Below, one piece after another: positions 46,101 through 58,345 of a stretch of DNA of 64,000 nt (within the stretch, counting starts at the first letter, position 1; each line of letters starts with the position of its first letter). Origin of the DNA: Aldrovandia affinis (taxonomy: Eukaryota > Chordata > Actinopteri > Notacanthiformes > Halosauridae); the NCBI GenBank assembly GCA_029706075.1, contig JAINUG010000228.1:372001-436000 (forward strand), read 5' to 3'. The notes under the pieces were generated by a model, which was not told the DNA's origin, did not search any database, and worked only from the letters and a program-made list of their open reading frames with translations. Position numbers and translations under genes: made by a program.

Positions 46101-46931
46101 AAAGTCGCCTATAATCACAACTTTATCTGCCATAACTGCTAGGTTTGATAAAAAGTCAGAAAACTCTGAGAGGAAAGTAACATAGGGTCCAGGGGGTCTG
46201 TAGATAGTAACTAGTATAAAAGATGAAGTAAATATAGATCTATTATCTACATTAGTCTGTATGGAGCCCAGGGAAAGCACTTCAAATGAAGAGAATATGT
46301 TTATAGATTTCTTAGTAAGGCGTAGTCTAGTGTGAAAAATAACAGCCACGCCACCACCTCTGCCTGACTGTCGAGGATTGTGACAACCAGGGGGTAGATT
46401 CATTTAATGCTATGTACTCATCAGGTCTAAGCCAAGTCTCCGTCAAACTTAAAATGTCAAGTTTATAATCAGTGATCAGTTTGTTCACAAGGGCAGCTTT
46501 AGGAGCTAGTGATCTTATATTTAGCAACCCAATTTTAAGGAGATTTCTATCGAAATTAGGTTTAGCATTTGCATTAGGATGGTTCGTGTTGATCCTTACC
46601 AGATTATTAGAAAAAATTCCATGAGAGGGTTTGAGTTTCAATAGACTACGGTTTTCTCTACGTGGAACAGACACAGTCTCAATTATGTGGGAACGGGTGG
46701 AAACTAGTCACAAGCTCAGGGAAACTTGCAGACAATTGTTTAAGACCGTCTGTCTGCTGCCTGGCTGTAGGTCTTGAATGTCAATATTCTGTTCTGTTTT
46801 CTGTTATTCAAATCATCTTTCACAGTGGAAATATTGTTGGCCCCTAGAGCTTGATTTGAGGGATGAAAAATATTGTTAGCTGTCAGCCTGTGTTCATCTG
46901 TGATAAGGCATACCCATGTGGTGCATAACAA
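43157..46931 (-). mobile_element. L2-clade LINE, long copy with ORF2 and 3' UTR
   Basis: A 3.8-kb minus-strand LINE. The 3' end is a run of the tetranucleotide tcaa (43157-43172), preceded by 'tttatttttgtatagcgcca', a widespread fish LINE 3' end. The 3' UTR covers about 43173-43810 and ORF2 about 43810-46674. Upstream (46680-46931) lies further sequence that reads partly open on the same strand and may be 5' UTR or the end of an ORF1. Only a few frame changes are seen, so it is a fairly young copy. The borders are approximate at the 5' side. Confidence 0.9.
43810..46674 (-). pseudogene. L2 ORF2: endonuclease and reverse transcriptase
   Basis: Endonuclease: LLNIRSLAPKAALVNKLITD, LSLTETWLRPDEYIALNES, GRGGGVAVIF, VTIYRPPGPY, VIIGDFNIHVDN and LSDHFLI. 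Reverse transcriptase: [33 protein letters not shown] (motif A), [20 protein letters not shown] (motif B), [12 protein letters not shown] (motif C, catalytic YADD), [16 protein letters not shown], and NAAARILTRTKKHEHISPVL. Frame changes occur near 46385, between 45357 and 45179, and near 44270; about 90 residues seem missing after SLHW near 44005. Catalytic residues are preserved. About 900 residues remain of an expected 950-1000. Confidence 0.9.
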
Positions 46932-49539
46932 TTCAGTGAAACTATAATGTATATATAGATATAATTTATTTCATATTTAAAATGTAATTTTAGTGAGGTT
47001 AAATTATGATGTAGTAAAACTTACACCTCTCTTTATTGTAGCAGAAACAGGAAAGGAAATTATATATTTAAATGACATTCATGCTATAAAAAAAACTATA
47101 TCCATTTTTGGAGAAAAATTATAATTATACATGATAAATTGTTATGATTCCAAATCCTTAAATGTGTTATTAATGGGAAGGCATGGTTTATCACCTCAAG
47201 TAATTATTTGGGCTTCCATCATTGAAATGCAGTGTCTGACTCCCAAGTCCTTCTTATTGCATGCTTATTAACGTACTGTACCTTGGGGTTATCAGTAATG
47301 TCCAAAGCTCAAAATGCGACTGAAAAATGCAGAGCCGTTTAAAGGTTGTCTCAGCCACAGGGCATTAGAGTATCCTGGCTGACTGCAGCTGGCTCAATCA
47401 AAGCTTCCTGGGGAGCTGTTGAAGGAGCTTCATTCAAGGCCACACTTTAAAAGAGGAGCAAACTGGATAACCCACCACCATCTGAGTCACAACAACTCAA
47501 AAAAAAAAAATTCTTCACTTTTGTAAGAAAAAATACATCAACAAAAAAAGGCCTGAATCCTGGCCAGACCACAGAACATGATGAAATTAACTGTCCTTTT
47601 AAAATGCACAGCATACTTAATGCCCGCTGCCTGTTTCCAATTCACTGCGGTAGCATGTTAGACATGCCATCTCCACTTAACTCCTGGCTTCGGCGAGAAT
47701 GCTAATAGTGAAGAGGGCCAGGAAAGCAGGTCTTTGACGCTGCAAGGGCCGGTTCTGTTCAAATGCTCCCACGCTGGAAAGAACATTATTTCCACCAGTG
47801 TGCTCAGGTTTCCCAAATGTGTCATTTCTGCTGCGCAGCTTATTTCAGGAGAGCCTGAGTCAACTGAGTAAACAGAGTTCAGTTCACAGGAACCCTTTGC
47901 TAAATCTATTGGCCATGCCACCTTTTTTTTCTTTTTCTTTTTTTTCAAACAGGAGCATGCTAGCAATGTGGAAGCTAACATTTTTACACTCTAAAACAGT
48001 AATATGTTTCCTCAGGTGTCTAGCCAATTATGCATGGCCAAGGTCTTAACATGTGAGTGTTTCATTAAACTGAGTTATTTTTCCAAAGCTCCTGCAGAGA
48101 TCCTATCACAAACTTTGAGGGGAAGAGTGGCGCACAGCTACAGATGCGAGAGCTAATGGACACACATACCCTCTTGGGTGTCCGTGAATGTGTTTCCACA
48201 GGAAATGAATCTATTCCAAAGGTGACAGTAGGTGGAATTAGGTGGCCCAACTGCCATTTAAGCCTAGTACCAATATGTCTTTATTTCTTGTTTTAAAAAT
48301 ACTGTCTGTAAAAAAACTAACAAAAAAGGAACATCATGTATATGTCGTCAGTATATGTCACAGCAGGATAAAATGACAGGACTATCATAAAAACAGGATC
48401 AAAAAAAACAAACAAACAAAGCCAAAGGTGCCTTCACTATACAAGTCTGTAAGTCTGACACCAAAAACAGTTAAATTCAGTTAGAGGCTAATTTCTTAAA
48501 TGTATATCTATTGTGTGCGCTATGAAGTGGCTCAGGAAGATTTATCAGTCAGTGTCATGGGAAGGAGACAGGGAAGCATGGGATTGGTAATGTGAAATCG
48601 GTACAGTGGGTGGAGGATGAAAGAAAAAAATAAGATCTACACAGATGTATCCCTGTTTCATACGATCCACCATAAGTCACTGTAGTATGTCTATATTAGC
48701 ATCATATGACTTCTTCTGAACTTCAAAAGAGAGGGCTTGATGCAGAGCACAAAGCCCTATTGCCCCTAATCGAAAAAAAGGCTCGCGTTTAAGCCACTAG
48801 AGTCTGTCACAATTCACACAGAGGGATCAGATTCTGGAGCACCCGTGTTTGAAAATGTCTGAAAATACACAGTGCACCTTTCTGGCAATCAATGTGTCTG
48901 AGCGTCCCACATCAAAACAATCTCCCATGACAGCAACGAATACACAAAACTGAATCCAGATGAATTTGAAATGTAAGACGCAGCCATGCATGTTTAAGCC
49001 AAAACGCCTCCTGAATAACACAGATTGCACTCCTCAGAAGCAGTGGAACACACGTTCCCATATTTCCCACATCCCCACCACCGTCAAGGCGAGCCAGAGC
49101 ACAAACGCCTCTGAGTTTAGGCGTTTGTGCGGTCAAAGTTGAGCGAACATCTTGATGTCTAAACGCTTCTTTCCTGAGGTTAATGTGCAGTGGTTTCTGG
49201 AATGTGGGTGTGCTGTGATCTCACACACACTCAAAATGCTTAATCCCCTGGAGCCGCGTGTCCCGCTATCGTCTATCTCGGGGGTGAAAAATGAAATGCC
49301 CCCCGAGGGCGATGCCTCCCTACTGTTTCTTCGCTCCCCTGCAGGCACCCAGAACGGATTCAGCGTCTTCCTGATTGATGACTCACCTTTCCTGCTGTGC
49401 TGTGCGCCTCCCGCAGGCACTGCCTGAGGGAACATGGGCCTGTAGGTCCGGACCAGTCTGTTGTAACCCTGTTTGCTTTGTGCCAAACAACACTGGATTG
49501 GAAATCGTGTCACTTCGCTCTGCTATAATATAATAATAA
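46932..49539. other. MACROD2 intron, with a perfect hairpin
   Basis: No gene or repeat recognised. A perfect 12-bp hairpin lies at 49099-49130: gcacaaacgcct, eight-base loop, aggcgtttgtgc. A-runs occur near 47500 and T-runs near 47920-47945. Confidence 0.5.
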
Positions 49540-49672
49540 TACATGCCATTTAGTAGACGCTTTTATCCAAAGCAATTTTTGAATGCATACATTTTTCAGT
49601 ATATGTGGCCCCAATGGGAATCGAATACAGAACCTCTGCTCTCCTTGGGGCCGGCATCCCACTTGCCCAACA
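49540..49672 (-). mobile_element. tRNA-derived SINE, reverse orientation
   Basis: Reverse complement of the family at 33284: catttagtagacgcttttat ccaaagcaa is the tail, and cccaatgggaatcgaatac is the B-box region. An ATA/ATT-rich run lies at the tail side (49525-49540), as in the other copy. Confidence 0.82.
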
Positions 49673-52600
49673 CCTGTCCGAGTTTGAACTGGTTTCATTA
49701 ATTTAACTGAAGACCAAGTTAAAACCACTGCAAGACTGTGGAATGAAATTAAGTGGCAGCACTCCTTTTTGAGGAGAGACCCTATTTCTAAAACTCCAAC
49801 TGGTGTCCTTGGTTCCACCCCTCCCTTCAAAGCCAGGCTTGGAGATTTAAGGCCTCTTTATTTGGGTAACAGAACTCTCACTTAGTACTAGTGGCAAACT
49901 GTACACAGCAAAGTGTGCGATTGGCAGTTATGAGCAAGCTTACATCAGGTTAATTCCACGTCAGGGCCTGAATGGTGTTAAATATGGGCATGACATCAAC
50001 AATGTGCACGTCACTGGATTACTGTTGATGGACAGAATGTTTGTACACTGCCTACAAAACCGCTATCAGGGTATTCCTTTTTACAGAATAACACATTTTC
50101 CAAAAGATGAGTGGTTCAAGGACTGCTGAGGGACTACCATGCATAATCGGACCAAACTTTTCACTCCTAACCCTCTCTAGGGCTAGCTGGAGATATCCCA
50201 GAATTCCCTCAGCATCGACCAAAATCGGTAAGCAAACTTTCTCAGTCCAAGATTCAACCAAAATATTTCCTTAATTTTCACTCACAATTAGTTCAGCAAA
50301 CACCAAAATGACCGTGCCAATGACTGTGCTGCTGTTTCCCAGGGCTTGCAGCATTCCAAACAGCTACTCCCAACTCGTTCCTCAACAAGGCACTGTCAGG
50401 TCCCTGTTTCACATTCACTCAGAGAAACAAGCATATCCTCCTTCTCCCTTATGCAACTCCATTGCTCCTCAATGCAGGGCCCCGCAGGTGTAATTAATAA
50501 AATTGATAGAGGATCACTTTATATCCTCATTTAGTAGAAGCCTTAATTTGTCTCAGCTGTTTGGTAAGTAATGCGACTGAGACTTTTTTTTCCTCTTTTG
50601 TTAAAAATATAATAAACAGGACAATCAACAATTTTCAAAGTAAAGCATGCACTCGGGGCACTAATTAATGTTCTTGATAAATACACACTGTTAGAAGACC
50701 GTCAGGGGACTAATTACTGCAAGCTTCGGCAAGCCACTTGGCACACTTGCGCATTCATGGAAGGGAAGCGAGACACAGGAGTACACACTCCGTCATTCGC
50801 CTCAATGCAGACCCGTGGAAGTGTGTGCTCAGCGCAGAGAAAACCGCAGGCTCACTTAATACCCTGAGATCTGTAAGTCAGACCCCTGTTGATAAATCTA
50901 TGGTGAAATAATTAAATGTAATTCATCTTTACCTGGCGAATTGCCACTTAAAACAGTACCTGGACTGGTGAAAGAGGGGAGGGGAAGGGTGGGAGGAAGG
51001 GGTGGGAGGAAGGGGAACACCAGCGGAGTGGGGTGCTCAGGGACACAGATGACTTCTCAAACACCGCTCCCAGCTTGTCCAGACCCATAACCAAACCTAC
51101 GTGACTGCTGTGGCTTCAGTGTGTTAGTGCCATTAGCATTAGCTCCTTACAAAAGTGGGTCACTTTTGCACATAAACAAAAGGAAATATTCCATGTAAAT
51201 GTAGATGCTTGCCTCTTGATCTATTCTTATGTTACTGGAGGTGCACAGTCATGCACAACAAACATGGCACTGTTGTGAGGTCAAAATGTATTACCCAAAG
51301 GGCCCCGGGGTGAATGGTATAGCAATGAGTAAAGCCCCGTTTGACCTCTGACCTCTGGGACAGCATTCCTTTATTACAATTCTGGGCAGTTGTGCTTTGA
51401 CCTTTTAAAACCCCTTTAAAGGTTCCTTGCTTGTACATCTGGTGCTGTGTAAGAGCTGCAGGAGAATCTGGATGGATGAGCCTCCCTCACCTCACCGCAA
51501 AATGACCTACAAAGCTATTGTATTAAAAGAACAGTATATATCACTTTCTTTCATGTTGTTCTCCTTTTGTAACTGCTGCTGCATAGCAAACCATACCACT
51601 AACTCAAACTGAAGTGTACACCAACTCACACCATCAAATGTGTTTTATAAGTTCAGGCAAGAAAGGCACAGTGCTATAGGCTGGAGAGCTCAAATTTTAA
51701 CAGAACAAGCAGCAAATGTCATCTGTCAGCTTCTTGCATTTTGTTTTCTCACCTGTAAAAGGTCTTACGTAGTGAGGACAGAGCCTGTACTAGTAACTTA
51801 GAGGCCTTAGACATAGCATGAGACCTGGCTGTTAATGGGACATTTATCTCTGAAGAAGCATCATGCTATGATCTCATAGACCATTCTGACTCCAAACATG
51901 GATAAAAAAAATGGTAGAAACTTGGAAGACCTGAAGATAGAGCAAATAAGTTGAACAAAGAGCTTGTAATGTTACAGATTGTCTAGCCTGGTCTGGTCTT
52001 TAATACTCCACTACGAGTACTAAGCTATTCAACAATGCCAAGCCACTCTACACATTAACAATTATCTGTATGAAAAAAACAAAAACAACACACACAGTGA
52101 GAACATGTACACAGAGTCCAAACCATCTGCTTTAGTCACCCCTCATTATGATGGCTGTGAATTCACTGGGCATGTCTTAAATGTATAGTCGTATTGAAGC
52201 CAGAGAGGAGCTTTGTTCATAATGCTGCAGAGGTGTGGAGCCTAATTTAAAAAGCTTAATATCCTTCTTAGTATTCTCTCATTTCCCCGGCAATCCACAC
52301 TGTGGGCCCGACACATTGAGAAAATGAATGAATCGCACACACACAATGTTTTACATAACATTCCTGTGTCCTCTATTTTTTATTTAAATGGTCATCATCT
52401 GACCCGGATTATGTTTCCCCAAAAAGTGCAAAAACCTTTTTGGGAAAAAAAGGCATTCCAGCAAGCTTGAGAAACTGTTGACGACGCTCGTTTTAAGGTA
52501 AATAGAGGAGCGAGGTTAACTCCAGGGTTCTCAAAATGGTCGAGCACCTCAGGGAGTTATGACTCGGTCGGTTTGACCACGTAAGAGCTGTCAGGGCCAG

Positions 52601-55156
52601 GTGTTGCGACAGTCCGTGAAACACACGGCCCCCAAAAACTCAGATCCTGGTGTATTAATCATAAAACTGTAGCATCCACCCCCTCCTGCTTCATCTAGAA
52701 GATCAATCGGCAATATATTTCTGCCCACCGTGACCTCTGGTTTCCTCCCTCAGGATTTAAGAGCTGCATCCAAATGTCTCAGGTACAGTGACGGCTGGAG
52801 AAGAATTCAAATAAACAAGCAGAGGGCTGCTGTCAGTTCTTAACAGGCTGTTAGAGGCCAATTCGGCATGGATAATGAATTCTCCGGACTCTGGCGAGGC
52901 ATAGACCCATGCTTTGCCACCACAGCAGATGAATTTAAAACCCACTAATTACAATGTCCGGGAACAGATGCCTCTTGCGAAAGATGTTCTCCGAGAAATC
53001 TCTGTTGACAGTGTACCGGGAGAAACAGGCCGGACAAATGAGAAACAGCTGGTAATCCGCAATTGCCACCTCTCCCCAGACCAGACTGTGAAATTTGCCA
53101 TCCCCATGCATGCGAGGATAGGCCTGCCTTCCCAAGGAATCTGGAGGCATGAATCGTTTTTCAGTGGGGGACACCCTGGCTCCTCAACTGTGCAGGAGCC
53201 ATGTAGACCCTGGAGGCAGAAGGACAATGACCCCCTTCTGGACTTCCCCCTTCCCCCATTCACAGCCCCTAGACCCTCATCGATAGCTCACAGGACCTAT
53301 TCCGTGAGGGATGCAGTGAGGCTCAGTGCTATAAAGTCCTTCACCTCAGGGTTGAGTTTGCCTTTGAACCCCAGTGATGAATGATGCTCCACTCAGGTCC
53401 AGGGCCTCGGTGTAAACCGTGGTGGCAGCTTGTGTAAAAAAGCCCTGCACAACACGGCCAGGAGCCTTCCTGGACCTTTAATATTCCCAGGTCTATTAAA
53501 CTTTGTTTATTAGAATCAGGGAACCATCACATGAGAGACCAACTCATTTGCATTTTAGATTATCTTGCTTTATCATGGACAGCAGGAGAAAGTTGTTTCC
53601 TCAAGCTGTTATTTGTTGTTATTATTGCTTTAAAATAATTTTGTTCTGGTTCAGATATCTCATCCTGCAATCTCTCCAATAAAAAAATAAATAAAGAATT
53701 ATACTTTAATAATAATAACAATAATAATACTTTTCCGTTTAAAAAACAGTTTCTGAAGTCTTAAGTAGGTTACATGCACAGTGGTTCACCGAAGGGCATC
53801 TCATGACAATGACTGCCTTACATGCACATTTACTGGAAATGGGCAACGCAAACAGGTTATTTTTTTTCAGGGCTGACTTTACTTTAGGAAGTCAGATAGT
53901 AGATGATATATGGGGTAAGAATATTAAACTTCCCCTGATACGTTAATCATTCATATAATATCTGAAGTCTTAATGAGGGTCGAGAGGTTCTGAAGACAAC
54001 TGTGTGAACTCAATGTAGCATTTTGAGACAGAGGTTGAGATCACTGTATCTGTGATTACACTGTGCACACCAATGGCAGGTAGGCCATCCTGTATTTGAT
54101 GTACCGATTTTACGAGCCTATAGTCATTTTATTTACCAGCTCTGCATCCGGGAGCTAGGCCTCTGGCTGTGTGGTGCCACAGGGGTAGGCAGGAAGCCCA
54201 AGTAGGCAGGATTTCCCTTCCGTTTTTCAGCAGGGGGTCAGGCGGGGGCAAGACACAGCACAGTCACTGGCCCACACGCCTCCGGTCAGACACCTTTCGG
54301 ATGGGGCATGCGCTTTTATAACTGGCACACAAACATAAAAAACAAATGACATCGATGGAGTGGCTAAATCCCAGATTGAGCGCTTCTTTTATCTTCCTCC
54401 CTTTATATGGACAGAGACTGCCCGTGTGAAGCTATCCCTGCTACTTGTTATGCTGTGTTACAGAGCTGTCTTCTGTGACTCTTCCTTTAATTGGCAAACA
54501 CTGCAAGGCTGGAATCGATCGGCCAGCTTGTAAACCTGTGTGAAACAGTGCAGGCTGAGTGTCCCAAGTGCAGAGCTGAGTCTGGGGGCTGGTGTCTAAA
54601 CGTTCCTCCATTTGAACGCTGAAGTGAGTGCAGAAAGGTCTGTGGTGCATAGATGCCACACTAGGAAACCTATGGCAGAGAATTCCAAAAATATGTCTGT
54701 TCAAAAGCAGACCCCTTGTCAGAGTCAGTGTGTCTGATGTATTGCTCATTAGCTCTCTGTGCAACCCTATTAATCTTGATATTATCTAAATGTATGGCTT
54801 ATCGACTGATGAGGGTTGTGAGGGGTGGGGATGTGGAGGTTGTAGTTATCAATAATAATATGATAATACGGATTTTCTTTGTCAAATGAACTGGTTAAAG
54901 AAGAGCCCACTATTAGAGTAACATGAAGGAAGACGATGAGAATGGGAGTGTCTCTCAATTGATACCCAGTGATGACAGGCTGTTCTCAGGCCTCATTCGA
55001 GTCACACACTGCTGTGCACTTCTGTGATGCCCCTTCAAGATTTCAATTAAATGTTGGGTAAACATTTATATTACAGCAAAATATGCAGCCTCTCATTTTC
55101 AATCAGACGGTTTATGAAAAGACAGTTTGAAGAGGACACATTTAAACGTTAAACAC
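49673..55156. other. MACROD2 intron, no repeat recognised; one G-rich tract
   Basis: A G-rich tract at 50976-51015 has seven runs of three to four G with short spacers and could fold as a G-quadruplex. 50600-50720 looks like possible conserved non-coding sequence. The open frames at 52914-53384 lie on both strands in the same place and are not called. An AAT-rich simple run lies at 53705-53730. Confidence 0.45.
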
Positions 55157-55159
55157 TGT

Positions 55160-56236
55160 GGGTCAGACTAAGATAGTCGCAGCGCAAAGACGGACACAAT
55201 TTTATAGCGGCTATTTAGCGGATGCAAATAGCGACACATTAATGACCAATTTACTAAGACTGGTTATAATTACACAATCAAATAAATGAAATGCCCTCAT
55301 TTGCAATTTGCGGTAGGTTACACCCATAAAAACGTTCCAAAAACAACATTGCATGCTCACACATCCAGATCTTGCCAAGAAATGGATATGCAACAACCAG
55401 AGACAAGTAGCGAGGGAACAAAAATAAAAAGAAAACATTTTACAGATCAGAAAATAGAGGTATTGGTCAAGGTATAGTGTCACAATGCCGTATTACAGCA
55501 TAGGAAAGCAACACAAATTGAGAAGAGAAAATAATTGTGAGTGACAAATCATGAAAGAAATTAGGCATAACAAAACAAACAGTACATGATGTAAAGAAAA
55601 CAAACAACCAATCATATAAATAAAGTATGACAAGGCGGCATCCAACAGAAAAACTTTCCTACAACATAATGTTGGAAAAAGACACTGGCAACTGAGGAAA
55701 GAATATTAGAATAATAATAAAGAATAGAAACCGCTAAACTTGTGATGGGAGAAGGCCACAGACCATCTGAAAGTAAAACTGTATTCACGATTCATTCTAT
55801 ACCCTCCTGACCACACACGCACAATAAGATAATTGTTCAAATTCAGAACTGTGTTGACTGCTTACTGATGAAAACTTGGTCAATACAAATCCTGCGTCCT
55901 TTGAGATAATTTTTATTTCAAGTTCTAGTTTATAATATGTATGCTATATAGAATATACAGTATATTTAAAATTCTGACTTAGTTGTCTGTAGATACAGGT
56001 AATCCTGAAAATAAAGCTGTCATGACATGAACGTGACAGACATGAAGTACGTGACGGGATACTTTGCAACAACATTTGTGATTATTATACATCGCTGGGA
56101 CAGCAACTAGCACCTCGGAAACCTCAATACCTTTACCCCATGCGACCACATAAAAAATCTGACGTAGATATTGCAACCTTTTAGCAACTGCTTTTCCTTT
56201 CGAAAAGCAGTTGCAATCCTTTAGTAAATCTGGCCC
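55160..56236. mobile_element. PIF/Harbinger-like element
   Basis: The left end gggtcagactaagat and the right end agtaaatctggccc are inverted relatives of the gggccagatttactaa end used by fish Harbinger elements. A 3-bp duplication, tgt, lies at 55157-55159 and 56237-56239; three bases is the Harbinger rule, though TWA is more usual. 1077 bp long. The plus-strand frame 55385-55477 ends in KRKHFTDQKIEVLV, which resembles the start of the Myb/SANT-like protein of Harbingers. A perfect 13-bp hairpin (gcaactgcttttc) sits near the right end at 56185-56215. The DDE transposase is not seen. Confidence 0.68.
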
Positions 56237-56239
56237 TGT

Positions 56240-58059
56240 GTGTGCTATTGTAATGTTTTCTTTTCCTTCATTCTCTTTCTGGACAATAAATCTTCTCACG
56301 TTTGACACATCAAAGTCATTCAAGCTTAAATCCAGAGGAGCCGCCCATTGCCACCAACGTTCTGGGAGAATTGAAGGAGGCCAGAAGGAAACATCTGAAA
56401 GAAATTTACTAACTGTTTGGTTGATAGGCCTTTGACACAGTCATTAAAACATCCTGGGTTACAGTGCCCTCACAGTCTGCCAGCTGTCAGAGGACATTTA
56501 AACTGGTCCCTGGGGGTACTGCGGGAGGAAAAAACATGGATTTGGGAGCCATATGAAAATGATGATGGAAATCCTTGTGTTCAGATTGGCGGGATGGCCT
56601 CCAAAACGGGGATTAAGGTTCAACTTCCATCTGTGTGAGAGACATCAGACAGAGCACTTAGAAGACAATTATAATCCGTTAAAAGGTAATAAAAGCGCTA
56701 TCACACCATGGCGCTCCCTTAACCTTCCAACATAAGCGGGGAAATGACAACTGCTCCATCCATGTACGCATCTCCTTTACCACGGGAACAAAGGGGGAAG
56801 AGACGGCAGCCTCTCCAATTACTCAATCAAGGAAGACAGCCAGAGTCCGTGCAACTGCTTTTAATTTTAGATTTCACGGTTCAAACCTAAATTAAAGGAA
56901 TCATGGCTTTAATGTGTGCTCATTTTATTTTATTTGGAGACTCATTTCTATGGGAGGTCATAACCTCCCCTCAACTAACCATCCTGATAAATCAAAGCCA
57001 TATATCAAGTCCCTTTATTTTCCTTTTCCCCTGATCACATGAAAAATGAACAAGTTGAGCTCAAAACTCCAGTGACATATTTCTTTAAAAATTAGATTAA
57101 AAAGCCAGTTTTTTAAAGTTATTCCTAATGCTGAGACAAGTATTAATAAGCTGCACATCAAACCTCGCAATTCAGGGATGTAATGTACTGTAGGACAGGC
57201 TCTGTAATCTGGGATGGGTTTCATCAAACATGTAACCGCGCACCAGGGACCTTATTAAAAGCAGTTCTCCTGTTTTTACATGGCTGAATGTCCCTCTTTT
57301 TTGGTCAGAGCATTCACTGCCCCATGGCATTGGACATGGTAATGACAGAGGCAGAGGGGCCCCACACTGCTGCCCCAGAACCTGGACCTGGTATTCCCTC
57401 TCCAAATATCACTGCAGCTGATGAGAGCAGGGTGGATGGCCTGGACAAGCATTGACCTCTCATGGACCCTCTGGGCCTGTCACTACATTACATCTGTCTG
57501 TGTCTTTAATAGCTCAACAGTTGTATAGGGTAATCCCATCAACTGTGCTCTGACTTTCTGTATGTCAAGTGTAACTTTTTAAAGCATGTTGAAAATCAAA
57601 TTAGGTGACCTGCCAAACAAAAAGAATAAATCATTTTGACAGATTGAATTTTTTTGTCCGGCCTCCACCAAAGATAATTACATTAGATGGAGGAGAATTC
57701 ATGAGACCAGGGGTTCAATTAAATCTAACTACAATGCAATTGTCCTTAATTAAGCATGTGTTAATTATGCATGCATAGTGGTTAGATTGAATCTGACCAT
57801 TAGCAAATTTTATAATAGCAATAATGCAGCACCATTCACAATCTCACAAGTGCTTTACAGTGAAAGGGGGAAGCTAACATCAGTGTCCTGCTTAGCTTCA
57901 GCCTTCAGGCAGGAGATTGTCACAAGGGAGTATGGCTGCTGGCTGGTAGTCATGGTTGATCAGGAAAGTTCACAATTGAACAGGAAAGGAAATAAGATGC
58001 ATTTCCACAATAGTACAGCTCAGTACTGTATGAATGATGAAAGCTCAGCAAACAGGAGA
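56240..58059. other. MACROD2 intron, no gene or repeat recognised
   Basis: 57700-57780 is rich in aattaa/ttaatt sites (possible homeodomain-site cluster). Confidence 0.45.
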
Positions 58060-58345
58060 CTAAGGGGTGGTTTACAATGGAAATTGACATTTAGTTCTCT
58101 CAGTCAAACAAGGGGCCTAGATGGAATTAGTTCAAGGTAAATTTCACACTGATATCAGGAGGCTTTTTTTACATAGCAATGGATGGAATAGCTTGCCAAA
58201 GAATGTATGAGAAGCAGAGACCCTTGGAGTGTTTAAGACCAGGCTTGACACAGTGATAGATACTCTCTAGACAATAGGCAAAATGACAAGCTTTGAAGGG
58301 CTGAACAGACTGTTTCTGTCATCTGTCAACATTCTTATATTCTTA
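58060..58345 (+). mobile_element. CR1-type LINE 3' end fragment
   Basis: Plus-strand scrap whose reading holds AMDGIACQRM, EAETLGVFKTRLDTVIDTL and FEGLNRLFLSSVNILIF, the conserved end of CR1-type ORF2 (compare EAETLGLFKFRLD at 39300). 5'-truncated. The end repeats attcttat twice. Confidence 0.75.

Noticed and set aside
47658-48049. Frames of 83 and 107 codons on opposite strands
   Set aside because: They overlap each other, include a poly-Lys stretch from a T-run and show no domain or splice context.
52914-53384. A 156-codon open frame on the plus strand
   Set aside because: Open frames of 79 and 104 codons lie on the minus strand in the same place; composition follows local G/C content, no domain is recognisable and no splice sites fit.
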